NCBI GenBank assembly: GCA_037126765.1
Contig: JBBCBC010000019.1
Location: 28,914,222-28,978,221, forward strand
Direction of reading: 5' to 3'
DNA: 64,000 nucleotides
From: Stenogyne calaminthoides
Lineage: Eukaryota > Streptophyta > Magnoliopsida > Lamiales > Lamiaceae
The position numbers and the translations under genes were made by a program. Below are positions 45,781 to 58,000 of this stretch, piece by piece (position 1 is the stretch's first letter; each line of letters starts with the position of its first letter). A model generated the notes under the pieces. It was not told the DNA's origin, did not search any database, and was given only the letters and a program-made list of their open reading frames with translations.

Positions 45781-46136
45781 AGTAATGAATAATTATAAAA
45801 ATAAATAAATAATTAGACCTAAATCCGACCCGTTTATGCCGACCCAAAACCGACCCAGATGACCCAACCCATAATCCAATTCAAATTAGTAATTAAAAAT
45901 AAACCAATAATAAAAATAAGAAATATACACGTGGCAGGCTAAAAATAAAGGAGAATTGAAAATTAAATGTCACGTGTACGGTAACCGATTGACTAATCGG
46001 GTTGACCGATTTTGAGGACTAAAATAAAAAAAATGGAAACATACAGGGGGTATATCATAATCTGGTATGTGCATGACCAATTTCAAAACGGCCCAAAGTT
46101 ATTGGGCTACAAAAAATTTAATCCCTTAATTTAATT

Positions 46137-47076
46137 TATATGTCATTCAATGAGAAATTTGAGTACATATGTCTTTTTTTTTTTTTTGTTCTTTTTATAA
46201 AAGAATTCATATGTGTCATGAAACTTAAAGTTTTTGTGTATAATTAATTTCTAATTATTTAGGTATTTAAAATATGTGTGAATGTTATAAAATTTGTAAT
46301 TCATATTTATTACTTTATGTTTTATTTAGCTATATAATATTATTCATTTATCTTTCTTTCGATAATTTTTTGTTTTATTTAATTTAAGATAAATAAAATA
46401 TTTATTCTAAATGTATTTTATTTTAGTGTGAATTATGTTTAATTATTAATTTTTTAATAAATAATTTTATTTTATAATTATTCTTATGTATATCTTAACA
46501 TATTTAATGTGGCAAAAGTATTTTATATTATAATTCCTTCACTTTTAGTTTTTTTTTATTATTACATATTAATTAATTTATTAGTTTATTCTTAGTTAAT
46601 TTATTTTGTTTTGATTTGTAGGTTTCAACTTCATATTAAAATGGATAAATAATATTTGATACAATAATCTTATTCCAAGGTTTAAGAAAATTTACTAATA
46701 TATATACACCTTAAACAATTATTCATTCATATTTAAAGAACATTTATGCACATATTTATATTTTTAATTATTAAATATATTATTTATTGAAAATGTCGTA
46801 ATTTTTAATTAGAAAATCGTGTAACACGCGGGTACTAAACTAGTTTAAGATAAACATAATTCTTATCCTTCAGATGAAGAAAATGAGTGAAGGAGAGAAA
46901 GAGATTATAATTTACATTTTAAATATGTATATATAAAAGTATTTTTACTCAATTAATATAAAAATATTTAATCCAAATAATTTTTAAATATATCTAAAAA
47001 AATTAAATTAAAGTACATTTAATTACTCTTTATTATAAATTGGGGCCCCCTTGACTAAATTCCTGGGTCCGTCCCA
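46137..47076. other. AT-rich non-coding stretch ending in a hAT-type terminus
   Basis: No gene. The right edge carries GGGCCCCCTTGACTAAATTC then CCTGGGTCCGTCCC (about 47041-47075), which looks like the end of a CAGGGACGG-class hAT element. Its other end is not identified. Confidence 0.4.
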
Positions 47077-47499
47077 ATCTGTTATTAAAGTGAATAATCA
47101 TTACAATAACTTTTGGTTTCGAATCTGAAATCTGTGTTATGTTTATAAATGCAATTTTGAATTATGTAACGATGATAAATGCAGACTATTATATTCATGA
47201 AATTAATGTAAAATAATGGAGTAGTGTTCTTCAGAAAATTAAAGAGCTTCTTTTTAATATATATTGAAGCTAGTATACTTTTACGATATTTATTTAATAT
47301 TTCACTAACATGAGTTGGTCTCGTATAAAATAATTTTATAATTATTTTGCAATTATTATTTTATCATAAAATAATTAATATTATTAAATTAATACTATTT
47401 CTTAATAAAACAATAAATATTATATAAAAGCATATTTAAAAATTCAAAAGACAAATCAATTGCACGGTAAAGTTGTTTATAAAGTTGTTCATATACGAC

Positions 47500-47640
47500 T
47501 TTGGTCAAAATGTAATTGCACAGTTCAGTGTAAATAAATTATATTTTTTAATATAATAAATTGTATGTTTCTAAAATAAATTACGAGTGCACTATGCACT
47601 TAAATACATATAAAATTTAGCTAAAATGTAATGGTGTACC
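47500..47640. repeat. Partial copy of the GTGCAC-type MITE
   Basis: Contains TTGCACAGTTCAGTGTAAA and AGTGCACTATGCACTT. These phrases are shared with the fuller copies at 50720-51180, 60267-60490 and 63355-63600. Only one arm is present. Confidence 0.5.
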
Positions 47641-47748
47641 GAACATTTCATCTTATTAAAATCCACGTGTAGAAGTGGTTCTTTCTTTTTATTACCTAAA
47701 ATTCTAAAAAAAAAAAGTATATTGAATAACACCAAACCCTTTTCCAGA

Positions 47749-48346
47749 TGAAAAAAAGTCTCCGCATTTTCATGGAAAGCAATTCGAAATAGGATCCCTA
47801 CTAAAGAGAACTTGCAAAAGAGGTGTGTTCTACATGACTCAGATTCGTTGCTTTGTTCATGTTGCGATGGGGTGACAGAAACAACAAATCACCAACTTGT
47901 TACTTGTCCGTTGTCACTTCTAGTGTGGGAAGCAATTTATCACTGGATGGGCAAACCGATTGTAATGACAAACTCAATTACTGAGCACTTCCTTGAGTTT
48001 GTTGATTATAGGAGCAAAGGCCCAAGGAAAAGGATTATGAGCTTAATATGGCAGTGCACGATTTGGAAACTATGGAAGTCAAGAAACAATATCATCTTCA
48101 AAGAGAGTGGCTACACTTTGGATGAATTGATCGACGGAATAAAATTCAGCTCTTGGAAATGGATTCGCTCACGTTACCCTTTGTCCTTCATTGCATCAGA
48201 GGCATTTTGGGAATCATTCCCGTTAGATTGTATACCGAAAAAATTGTAAGTACATTAGGCACTGGTGAGAACTTTGTTGTTATGGGATTAGAGTACCACT
48301 TGTACTCTATGAATTAATTTCATCTTTACCTTTCAAAAAAAGAAAA
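47749..48346 (+). pseudogene. LINE (L1-type) 3' fragment with zf-RVT domain
   Basis: The plus frame reads VSAFSWKAIRNRIPTKENLQ, then CSCCDGVTETTNHQLVTCPL and LVWEAIYHWM, continuing in one frame to a stop at 48249. This is the zf-RVT zinc-binding region and C-terminus of a plant LINE ORF2. A short 3' UTR and an A-rich tail (48334-48346) follow. The abrupt start inside the domain indicates a 5'-truncated insertion. Unrelated in detail to the LINE fragment at 40821-41455. Confidence 0.78.
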
Positions 48347-48359
48347 GATCTCAATCAAT

Positions 48360-48756
48360 GGGTTGTTGCACTCGTTTTTCATTTTTCCTTTTTTTTCTTT
48401 TTCTATTTCTCTGTTTACTTAGGTTAGGACGTGTTTTGAAACATTTAATAATAAAGTCTATGTGAAATTAATAAATGCTTCCAAGCACTTATTTTGTTTA
48501 GGGTGAAAGTCCATGTGAAACACTTATTTGCAAGTAGAGAAATAGAAAAAGAAAAAACAGCTTAAAATAATTTTCAGAAACACTTAAAACAGCTTTTAGA
48601 AACACTTAAAACAACTTTCAGAAGTACTTTTTTTTTTTTTTTTTTTTCTCAATCAAAGCCCATTTAATTTTTGTTTAGGGTGAAAGTCCATGTGAAATTA
48701 ATAAATTATTAAATCTTCTATTCACTTTAAATTGATTTCTCAAGCGTTATTTAAAA
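48360..48756. other. Non-coding stretch with short local repeats
   Basis: The phrase GTTTAGGGTGAAAGTCCATG occurs at about 48497 and 48674. A CAGAAACACTTAAAACA-type phrase is repeated three times near 48575-48625, followed by a long T-run. No gene. Confidence 0.5.
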
Positions 48757-49612
48757 GAGGAGTTTTATCAATTCAGTTCCTGAAAGGTGGTAAAGTTATC
48801 AATTTAAGGCTTGAAAGATTTTTTTTATATCGATTTAAGACCTGGAAGATAGAAAACTATCAATTCAGGGCATGAAAGATAGAAACTATCAATTCGAGGC
48901 TTATAAATTTTAAGGTCATTTTGACACTAAAACCCTAAACCCTGAACACTAAACTCTAAACCCTAAGGGTGCGTTTGTTTTAGGATTTAAGTGTGCGGAG
49001 CGAGTCAAGATTTTAGAATCCAGTGATTTATAATCCTTGATGAATAATAAATGTATGTGTTTTTTTTGAGATTTGAGTAGGGTGAGATTTAACTTTATGT
49101 CAAATCAATATTTAATAGTGATTGATGTTGTATTATTATATTATATTGAGGAGAGTAAGAAAGTGTATAAAATGTGATGTATTGGGAAGAATAATAATAA
49201 ATTTTATAGATATTTGTAGGTGTGGATTGAATGTAGGATTTGAAAACCAGACTTTAAATCTCAAACTCGTATGAGACGGGGAGCGCAAAGTCCTAAGTCT
49301 ATCCGCGTAAATCCCAAAACAAACATACCCTAAACGATTATCTCTAAACCTTGAACCATGAACCCTAAACCCTCCTGAACCGTAAACCTTGAACCGTAAA
49401 TCCTAAAAAAAAATAAGAACATGAAATAAGGATATAAAATATAAGTGTTAAACATGACCTTAAAATGTGTGAGCATCAAATTGATAGTTTTTTATCTTTC
49501 AGGCTCTAAATCGATAGTTTCTATCTTTTAGGTCTTGAATCGAAAGGAAAAGTCTTAAGACCTTAAATTGATAGTTTTGTCATCTTTCGGCACTCTGAAT
49601 TGACATTTTCCC
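48757..49612. mobile_element. Palindromic MITE, copy B, with a nested Tourist MITE in its loop
   Basis: The arms match copy A (39398-39858): left from about 48762, right ending TGAATTGACATTTTC at about 49610. The telomere-like loop (AAACCCTAAACCCTGAAC) is split by the Tourist element 48967-49330, which used a TAA within the CCCTAA repeat as its target. Confidence 0.75.
48967..49330. mobile_element. Tourist-like MITE (PIF/Harbinger)
   Basis: Ends GGGTGCGTTTGTTTTAGG and CAAAACAAACATACCC with TAA duplications (48964-48966 and 49331-49333). 364 bp. Related in sequence to 50013-50694, in opposite orientation. Confidence 0.88.
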
Positions 49613-50012
49613 TTTAAATAAAATACTTATATGTTAACACTTTCTATAAATAAATAATAAAACTAGACGCACATTAACCACCTGATTATAATTTTTCTCG
49701 TGGAATGCACAGGAAAAATAGCACAATTTAAAAGTAGCAATATTTCTTTATAATTTAATTGATAATGTTAATATTACTTTAATTTGAACAACACAATTTA
49801 TTTTAAAGATTTTTTTAGAACTATATAACTAAGCGTATGTATAGTAAAACTTTGAGTGAAAACTTATATTAATATTAAAAGCATACAATAGTTAAATCTT
49901 GCAAATTCGAATAGATTCTTATAAATCGTTCAGTTTATATACATTTGTGATTGTTGAATAGCTACCAAAGTTCACAGTCGATTTATTTGAGTACTACCGT
50001 AAATATCCTTAA

Positions 50013-50694
50013 GGTTGCATTCTTTTGGGACTCACACAGATGAACTTAGCACTTTGCGTTTTCAATCTCATACAAATTTGAGATTTAAAATTTAATTTTT
50101 AAATCTCACATTCAATTCACACCTATATATACCTATAAAACTTATTATTACCTACAAATATCTATATAACTTATTATTACTCTTCCCAATACATCACATT
50201 TTATTCACTTTAATAATTTTATCATCACTTTAAAATAATCCACCATTCTAAAATAAAACAATATTTTACTATTCATCAAGAAATATTAATCAAGGAATGT
50301 TATATTATTAATGATGAATTTTAGAATATTTGATTAGTTTGGTTCGATATGACATGTTTTGGTGTTTAACAAAAAAAGTGGGTTTGGGTTGAAATTAACT
50401 AGAGGGTTCGATAAGTCACTCTTCACAAATTTTTAATTTACGCAAAAAATCATATAATTATAATAAAAGGTATAATTAAGTATTACACAATTATTTAATT
50501 ATTAATCACATAATTCAATATAATATAATAATACAACATCAATCATTATTCTACATTTATTTACATAAAGTTAAATATCAATCTACTCAAATCCCAAAAC
50601 AAACACACATTTACTATTCATCAAGAATTCTAAATTTCTGGATTCTAAAACATTGACTTGCTCTGCACGCTTAAATCTCAAAACAAACGCACCC
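50013..50694. mobile_element. Tourist-like MITE, related to 48967-49330
   Basis: Right end AAAACAAACGCACCC and left end GGTTGCATTCTTTTGGG, TAA at 50010-50012 and 50695-50697. It is the reverse complement of the 48967 element over both halves. About 300 bp longer because of extra sequence in the middle (about 50220-50440). Confidence 0.75.
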
Positions 50695-50719
50695 TAAGAG
50701 AAATTGATTCACTAGCAAA

Positions 50720-51180
50720 GTAGCGAGCAGATCTTATACGCATCCAAATGCACTCAGATATATATTCAGATGGACCGTGCACTCATAATTCATATTCAAG
50801 TGCACTCTTACATGCATTCAGGTGCACCGTAAACAAATAATACATTTTAAAAATATGCAATTTATTATACTGAAATATGCAACTTATTTACACTTAATCG
50901 TGACAACTATTTCTCCATGTCTATAATGGACTGGGCACTCATAGTTCATATCCAAGTGCACTCACATGCATTCAGGTGCACCATAAACAAATAATGCATT
51001 TTAAAAACATGCAATTTGTTATACTAAAATATACAATTTATTTACACTTAATCGTGCAACTATTTCTCCATGTCAATAATGACACGATTCAGTATAAACA
51101 AACTGCATATTTCTAAAATGCAATATTTTTCACGGTGCACATGTACAAATACAGGACTTAGCCTACACGGATATAAACGC
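50720..51180. mobile_element. GTGCAC-type palindromic MITE with one arm tandemly duplicated
   Basis: Contains phrases CATTCAGGTGCACC, ACACTTAATCGTGCAACTAT and, inverted, TTCAGTATAAACAAACTGCA. The left arm is present twice in tandem (50773-50928 and about 50929-51082, period about 156 bp). Right edge near CACGGTGCACATGTAC. Confidence 0.6.
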
Positions 51181-51606
51181 ACTGTAGTCTCAATCAACTC
51201 AAAACCTACTAAACCATGATTTTTAGCAAGAAAATCATTAAATATTCATAATTATGCAGTCTTATTATATATTTATAAAAAAAATTAGATAAGAGATTTG
51301 TTATTTAATTAATAAAGTTTTTTAAGATTATTAATCTTTGATATATTCATAGTCTCAGAAACATAAACGAAACGTGTAACATTGAAAAAGAGAAGCATAC
51401 TACTCGAGAATGAGATGCATATGTTACTCAGCAGAATTAAAAGTTTGAAAATCACAAAGTACCTCCCATAGCTAGAAATAATTATAGTAGAACCACGTCA
51501 ACACGACAGAAAATTGTACTGATTACGAATCTAACAACAGTTTACCAAAACATGGTATCAATTCAATACACAAAGAAAGGTAAAATTGCTTAAAAGACGA
51601 GATAAT

Positions 51607-53063
51607 CTAAACCTTGATGGCGTACTTCCTAAGAGGGAAATACATCTCTTTCTTCTTCTGCTTCTCTGTCTTCAAAGATGACTGAAACAAAGTAAAAAAC
51701 CATAATTAACATGATGTCAAAAATTTAAAGTAAAAAACCATAAATAACATGATGTCAAAAATCTAAAGTCTTATTAGTTATATGCAAGCAGGTTAGAAAT
51801 TGTACAAATTAGAACTTCCAAGACATGGTGAAAATGCAGATAGATTGTCTTCATCCAATTTAAAACAAAACATGATTGCAAAAATGGAGACTAAGATTTA
51901 AAAATATAGAACTGAGAAACAAGCAGCTGTTCAAAATTTAGAAACAGAGGAATAAGCAGGACAAGAGGTTGTATCATTTAAGTTGCGAACAAATTTAACT
52001 AAACCGTACAACAGAAAATACTCTGGCAAGTTTCAGGTTCATGTACATTATGATTAGTATCATATTTGCAACAGTTTAAAAGAAAAATTACAGAAATGAG
52101 TGCAATATCCACAAGAAAATGTCGACAATACAATTCTAAGGAAAATCATAGGCTAAGGAGACTGCTCATACAAAACATCATAAACATATCTTAATAATCA
52201 CATACACCATTAACAGGAACAACTAAAATTCATATGACACAGTCTCATATAACGAAAAGGAATATAAACTAGCACAAATCAAGATGTTCCATCTCACCGT
52301 GGCAAGTGTGCCTCAACAGAAAAATGTGATTTACAATCCAGAGGCAGACATTAATGCATATGAGGAACTTAAAATGTTGATGGCTAGAGAACAATATAAG
52401 ACATTTCATCTACACGGCATTGAGGTTTGAGCCAAATCTAAGAATACTTAACTCAATCCAACAAATGTAAACTCAAGAGACTAATTTCAGTATACAAAGT
52501 ACACAATACACATCAATAAACATAACTACAAAAAAACGAACACAAGTCTATCAGCATCCAGAAGGGCATAATATAATGTATAAACGGTTCAATGGATTAA
52601 ATTAAATTGAAAAACAGAACAAAATGACCTAAATTCCAATTAAAGCAGATATCTACACAAATCTAAGAAACCACGAACAAATGCACAATACCTGATGCTT
52701 GGTGAGACGGCGGCGAATAGCGCGAGTCTTCTTAGGGCGGAGATCGAGCGGCAAGTACTTCTTGTTCTTATACACTTCTCTCAGAGCCGATTTCTGTTTC
52801 TGAGAAATCACGGTGAGAACCTGCGCAATCGAGAGCCTCACAACCTTGATCTTCGACAGCTTGTTCGGAGCGCCGCCGGTGACCTTGGCCACGCGAAGCA
52901 ACGCCAACTCCGCCTTCAGATCCTTCAACTGAGCCAATAGCTCAGTCTTGTTCTTCTGCCTAAGCTCGTGCACCTTGATTCTCGCTACAAATTAGACGGA
53001 AATTCAATAAATTTTTCAGCATATCAAACTGAAATCGAGAGAGAAAAATGAGACTTCACCCAT
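51607..53063 (-). CDS. RPL35: Ribosomal protein L35 (uL29), three coding exons
   Basis: A large-subunit protein at the polypeptide exit tunnel. Coding exons on the minus strand: 53060-53063 (ATGG), 52692-52984 and 51607-51681, stop TAG at 51607-51609. Introns of 75 bp (52985-53059) and 1010 bp (52682 side: 51682-52691) both have GT..AG ends. Phase joins exactly to give 123 residues, the usual plant length. The protein starts [10 protein letters not shown], contains [19 protein letters not shown] and [20 protein letters not shown], and ends [10 protein letters not shown]. All reading frames are clean, in contrast to the transposons. A very short first coding exon is typical of plant ribosomal protein genes. 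The only clear conventional host gene in the window. Confidence 0.97.
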
Positions 53064-53130
53064 TTGGAGCTTCTTCCTCTTTGCCTAGGGTTGAGGGACG
53101 GCCGATGAGCAGAGTGAATTCATTCTGAAA
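53064..53130 (-). promoter_or_regulatory. RPL35: RPL35 5' UTR region
   Basis: Leader between the promoter and ATG, with GGAAGAAGCTCCAA directly before the start codon. The transcription start was not defined. Confidence 0.5.
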
Positions 53131-53132
53131 AT

Positions 53133-53249
53133 AAAACCCTAACCTATTTATGCATTTGTTAGTCGGGCTTTTGGGCTATAATGTGAAATAGGCCAATTAA
53201 TGCATTTGTAAGTTGGGCTTTTGGCTATAATGTGAAATGGGCCAATTGA
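53133..53249 (-). promoter_or_regulatory. RPL35: RPL35 promoter: telo-box and duplicated site II-type module
   Basis: A telo-box (AAACCCTAA, about 53134-53142) sits about 75 bp upstream of the ATG. Beyond it a 50-bp module is present twice in tandem (53151-53200 and 53201-53249). Each copy has GGGCTTTTGGGC or TGGGCTTTTGGC, plus a GGCC-A site II-like element. Telo-box plus site II is the known promoter grammar of plant ribosomal protein genes. Confidence 0.65.
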
Positions 53250-53324
53250 TTGGACATGCTGCGTAAGAGTTTTATTCATTTTCAAACCATACATCCATTT
53301 AAATTATTCATTTTATTTATTTTT

Positions 53325-54314
53325 GAGTGCCTCTAAACACACCCCAAAATCCTCTAAACACACCTCATTTGTTAAGCACACCCCAATAAAATTTAAAAAT
53401 TAACATGTATTACTAAACACACCCCATTTTTTTTCCTATTATATCATTTCTCTATCAAAATATAAAAATAACATTTTTCTATCTCTCTTTTTCTCATGAA
53501 TATTTCTCTCCTTAAAAAAATCATTTAATTCTTTTGTATTCATTATTTTTTTATGAAAAAATTCTTAAAATTTTATATAAAATCAGAAATGTATTACAAA
53601 AAATTCAACTAAATTATTTCAAACATAAATAAATTAAAAAACTTAATTAGAAAAAAAATCTCAAAATCATAAAAAAGCTAAATACAAAATAAAAACATTA
53701 AAAACTAAACAATTTTTTTATAAATATTTAAATTTAAAAAACAGAAAAAATTAAATGAAATCTTTAAAATATTTTTTTAAAAATAAATCTAAAAAATAAT
53801 CAAGATTAAAAAAATCAGTAAAACTAAATAAAATCTGAAAAAAAAAAACCATTTAATTAAATTAATTTTGAAGATTTATTTTATTTAGTTTTAATTACTT
53901 TTTGTTTTTTTCTTAATTTACTTATTTTGAAGATTTAATAATATTCTAAAATTTAATTTAATTTTTTTCAGATTTTTTTTCACAATTTTTGCTTATTTGA
54001 TTTTTTTATTTAGTTCTTTTTAAAGATATAGTTATTGTTTTATTATTTTTATATTTTAATTTTTTTTTTCAAAATTTTTTAATTATTTTTTCACGTATAA
54101 TAATTTTAAAAAACTATACTTACAAAAAGTAAATGATCAATTTCAAAATGAAAAAAACTTAGAGGACTAAAATCAAAATAAATAAAACTTAAAAGAAAAG
54201 ACAAAATAATACCTCATAGAGTAACTTAGTCATTTTATATATATATCTATTTTTATCTTAAAAATTATGGGGTGTACGTGTTTAGAGGATTTTGGGGTTT
54301 GTTTAGTGGCACTC
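53325..54314. mobile_element. Non-autonomous TIR element, Mutator-like by TSD size
   Basis: Ends GAGTGCCTCTAAACACACCC and, inverted, GAGTGCCACTAAACAAACCC, with about 38 bp of TIR that includes CCAAAATCCTCTAAACAC. Flanked by 9-bp TTTATTTTT on both sides (53316-53324 and 54315-54323). The duplicate is low-complexity, so the superfamily is tentative. Interior extremely AT-rich, non-coding. Confidence 0.7.
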
Positions 54315-54323
54315 TTTATTTTT

Positions 54324-54761
54324 ATATGAAAGAGAAGGCTTTGCATGAGATAATTACACTATGAGACGAAACATAATTTGATAATGAGGAATTAACACTT
54401 TAGAAGGATTAGCTACCATTTCGATCGTTGCAATGGCGGAGGGGCGGCTGCCGCCCATGATACCGTGCATGAAAAATGTTAAGGAGTGATAATTTGGATT
54501 GTAGTGGCAGATGAGGGCAAGAATGAGAAGGAAGACTTTGTTTTAATCTTCGAGAGCTTGTTTGTAGGGCAGACATACTGTAAGGTAAGGTAGGCAACGA
54601 CAAACAACTTCAGGTAATCAAGTTCATGTTTCTTATTCCCTGACAGTGAATATTCTAAATCATTTCTCCTGATTTGCTAGTTTTCTTGGAGGATAAATGG
54701 ATAATATCAATGATTGTTGATAGATTTTTTGTGGAATTCTTTATGTTCAATTGCCTATGAA
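54324..54761. other. Non-coding interval left of the CACTA element
   Basis: No gene or repeat was recognised in this interval. Confidence 0.4.
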
Positions 54762-54849
54762 CACTACTACACATTTGAGAACAGACAAATTGCATTTGGA
54801 CGACCCTTTTTTTCAAAAAATTTCTCCAAAAGTTTATAGTTTGGAGAGC

Positions 54850-54990
54850 GGTTTTAATTAAAAAAAACAAAAGAATAGACAATGGTTCAAAACTCAAGTT
54901 TAACACAAGAAAGCGGTTGAGAACAGCGGTTTAGACAATGATTTTGAACCGAAATATTTAGACAGGGCGGTTTTGAAAACCGTTGTCCAA
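54850..54990. repeat. Left subterminal AGCGGTT repeats of CACTA
   Basis: Repeated GAGAGCGGTTTT, AAGCGGTTGAGAACAGCGGT and GGGCGGTTTTGAAAACCG. They mirror the right-hand cluster at 59945-60185. Confidence 0.75.
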
Positions 54991-55039
54991 GTGTTCGATA
55001 TTAATATATATACACCCAAATCGCGAATATATTGAACCG

Positions 55040-58000
55040 GTGATATATATCGATCGAAGCCCTAGCCTCCTCCTCCTCTCCCCAAATCGAACCATCCGCC
55101 GTCCTCCCCTACCGCCCCGCCATTTTCGATTCAGCTTCACCAAAATTTCTAGGTATTTTCTCTATTTATCTCTTATTTGATGTCTTCTTCGTTAGAGTGG
55201 AAGCATTTTCCCTAATTGAAGCTCTTGATAGTTTGAATTTGTTGCAATGTTTGGGTATTATTTTCGGTATATAATTATCTTTGGTTTCAAATCTAACTAT
55301 ATCTTGAAAGTGTAAGGGATGTGTAAAATTGGTTTGGGAACGATATCGAAAGAAGCGCACACATGAGTTGTCATAGGCTTTAACTTTCTAAGTAAAATTG
55401 GATTCTCGATCTTGAGATTTATCATTTGGTTCCAAGTTCTTATGCTTTAAGTAATAATTTGGATTATTGAAATGTTAAATGTGGGTCCATAATATTTATT
55501 TTTTGGTGAATTAGTTATGGCGTGAATGATGTTGTTTGTTGACCTATATTGGATTACACTACTTGGTTCTAGATGGAAAAATTCTTAATTTTATTTGTAT
55601 TACATCAAGCCACGCACTTTTAGCTCTATATCCTTCTTTTCCTTTTCCATGTTAAGCTAGCTATATGTTATCTTTTAAAGAGCAAGCAGGGATACTTGTT
55701 TCTCTACTTCTTATTCAATTCATTCTTATGGACTTGCATTATGTGACAAAGACCTATAGGTATTGCTTTTGTGCTCCGGATTTGAGTTTCTTGATATGAA
55801 TTTTTATCTTATGCTTCTTTATCTAGTTACAGCTTCTTTAGCTCATGTTTGATAGCTATTTTGAATGGTTAATTTAGTGTGCTTTAGCTTGTTTTCTGTA
55901 TGGCTCATGAAATTTAAACTAATGCCTTTCAGATTCAGTCACATTTTCATGTACATATGGACGAAAGATCTCTAGCATTTTCCTACTTCACAACACTATA
56001 TTGGTTGATTAAGACCTTTTATCTAGGGTTGCATTTATTCTTTGTTTCATTGCATAATACAATTGGTATTAGGTGTTGTAATCTTACTCATGTTGCTCTT
56101 GTGGTTAATATAATATCTTATTGTTCTCGAGCAAGTTATACGTGTCTCATTGTTGGTTGCTAATGTGTTTTTGGCATACAAATTATGTATATTTATAAAT
56201 TGGCATTGTTACTCTTACAAACAATGAATATTTAGATTTAACACTCATACTTTGTTTATCTATGTATTGGTGTATGTTTCTTCTGATTTTACAGGATTAT
56301 GTCTCGTTTGCCATATCCCGGAGATGATGGAGATGATGATGGATATTCTGATGGAGATCATGGCGCATATGATCATGGTGCATATGATCGACAACATCCT
56401 GATGACTTGAGAGAGTGTGACACTGATGCTCCCACCACCACTAGCGACTCTCCTAGAGAAAGCGCACTTCGGGGTATAGTCACCATGTCATCTATTAAGA
56501 GAGCTCAGAAGCAAGGGGAAAACACTTGGGTAATTTTATTACAATTGAACGATTTTGAAATCGATAAATATATTGATTGATCGTTGAACCTAATTAAATA
56601 CTATGTTATTGCGAGCTATCGTTCAATTAGTTTGAACAGGCAATAGGAAAAGAGAGTGAGTCGTTGTCCTTCTGCATTGGAGCTGCGATCGGGGAGCATG
56701 ATCCCTATCGTCTTTGCCCAAGGATGGCGTAGCCCCAAACAGAAAATGCTTTGAAGGAAAGATTATGGGGACGAGCTTACGGTATGTTAATTATATATTT
56801 ATTGAAAGTTGTAGTATGACCCTTAAATTTACTAAATTGTTATGTTATATGCGTATAGACTACATTCAAAGGTCTTGACCACACAAAGAAGAAGCAGATA
56901 TTGTCATGGTTGGAGTAATGGCCAAGAATTTTTGGACTTGGTTGAGAAGTAACACATGAGATCCGGAAACCCGGTCTTTACTTTCGGCTTAGTCCGCTCC
57001 CACAGATCGTAATAACCCTATGGTGGCTCCATCTTTGGGAGGATTTTGTGAGCGAACTATGGAGGATGATTTCGAATAAAATTGATCAATGTCATTTCCT
57101 CAATTTCTAATGCCCTAAGTTTTTCAAATGTTTATCATATTTCTATTATCTCTTTGTAGAATCGAAGTAATAAAAATCGCGATCAAGCCAAGTCGAAGGA
57201 GGCGCGATATCGTGGATCGAACAAAGGTTATGCACGAATAAGAGAAAATATGGTGAGATCAAAATCCTAACTTTTAATTTTTTTTTATATATTCACTTTT
57301 AATATATCTAATAAAGGGACACGCTCATCACTATCGTAGAAAAGAAGAAAGAAAAAAAAATTTGGAGAGAGTGAGCCCATTGTTACCCGCTTCGACTTAT
57401 TTCGGACTACCGTAAAGGGTCGAGAGGCGGGAATATTCACGATCCCAAAGGCACAACGATCATCGAAGAAGTGGTAATATATCCATTAATTTATCTTTCA
57501 ATTACAAATATTATTTATAAACAAATAATTAAATAATAATATTTTGTTTTTTGTGATTCAGAGCGTCTATCTCGCACCATGACGCCTCGATTTACATCCG
57601 CATGTTCGCCCGATGATATGTTTGGATTGGCTATGGGTCGCCAGAGCATCCCTACGCCATTTTAATGTCGAATATGGCATATGACGAAGACATCTTTAGA
57701 ATGGCACTTTGGTCTTCAAGCCATGAATATGGTGGGTATATTAACTTAACAGGTTGCCAAGTTGTCTAAAGATGTGGAACGTTTGAGGTCCGAGAGAAGA
57801 ACGAGCCACAAAATGTCGCCGAGTGGAGCAAGTTGTGAACATAGTGTCTCTAATGCTATGTTTTTTTACTAACCCTAAAGGGACGACTTTATTGAGGCAC
57901 TTCAAAACGTGTCTCGGTGTCGATATGCATGTCTCACATTTGTTTTAATTAAAGACTAGTGTATTAAAATTTTCTAACTAAATATCTTATTCGAACAGCC

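Larger units (their letters stand above)
42742..46136. mobile_element. Pack-MULE (Mutator-like element carrying host gene fragments)
   Basis: Flanked by a perfect 9-bp target duplication TATATGTCA (42733-42741 and 46137-46145). It has long imperfect TIRs: about 42750-43110 mirrors about 45800-46130, including TTGTAGCCCAATAACTTTGG. Between the TIRs are pieces of unrelated host genes on the minus strand (LRR-like, Rossmann-like and a GC-rich block), the definition of a Pack-MULE. No transposase is present. Two hAT elements later inserted into the cargo. Without them it is about 1.65 kb. Confidence 0.85.

Noticed and set aside
52695..52940. Plus-strand 81-codon ORF
   Set aside because: Antisense shadow of RPL35 exon 2.
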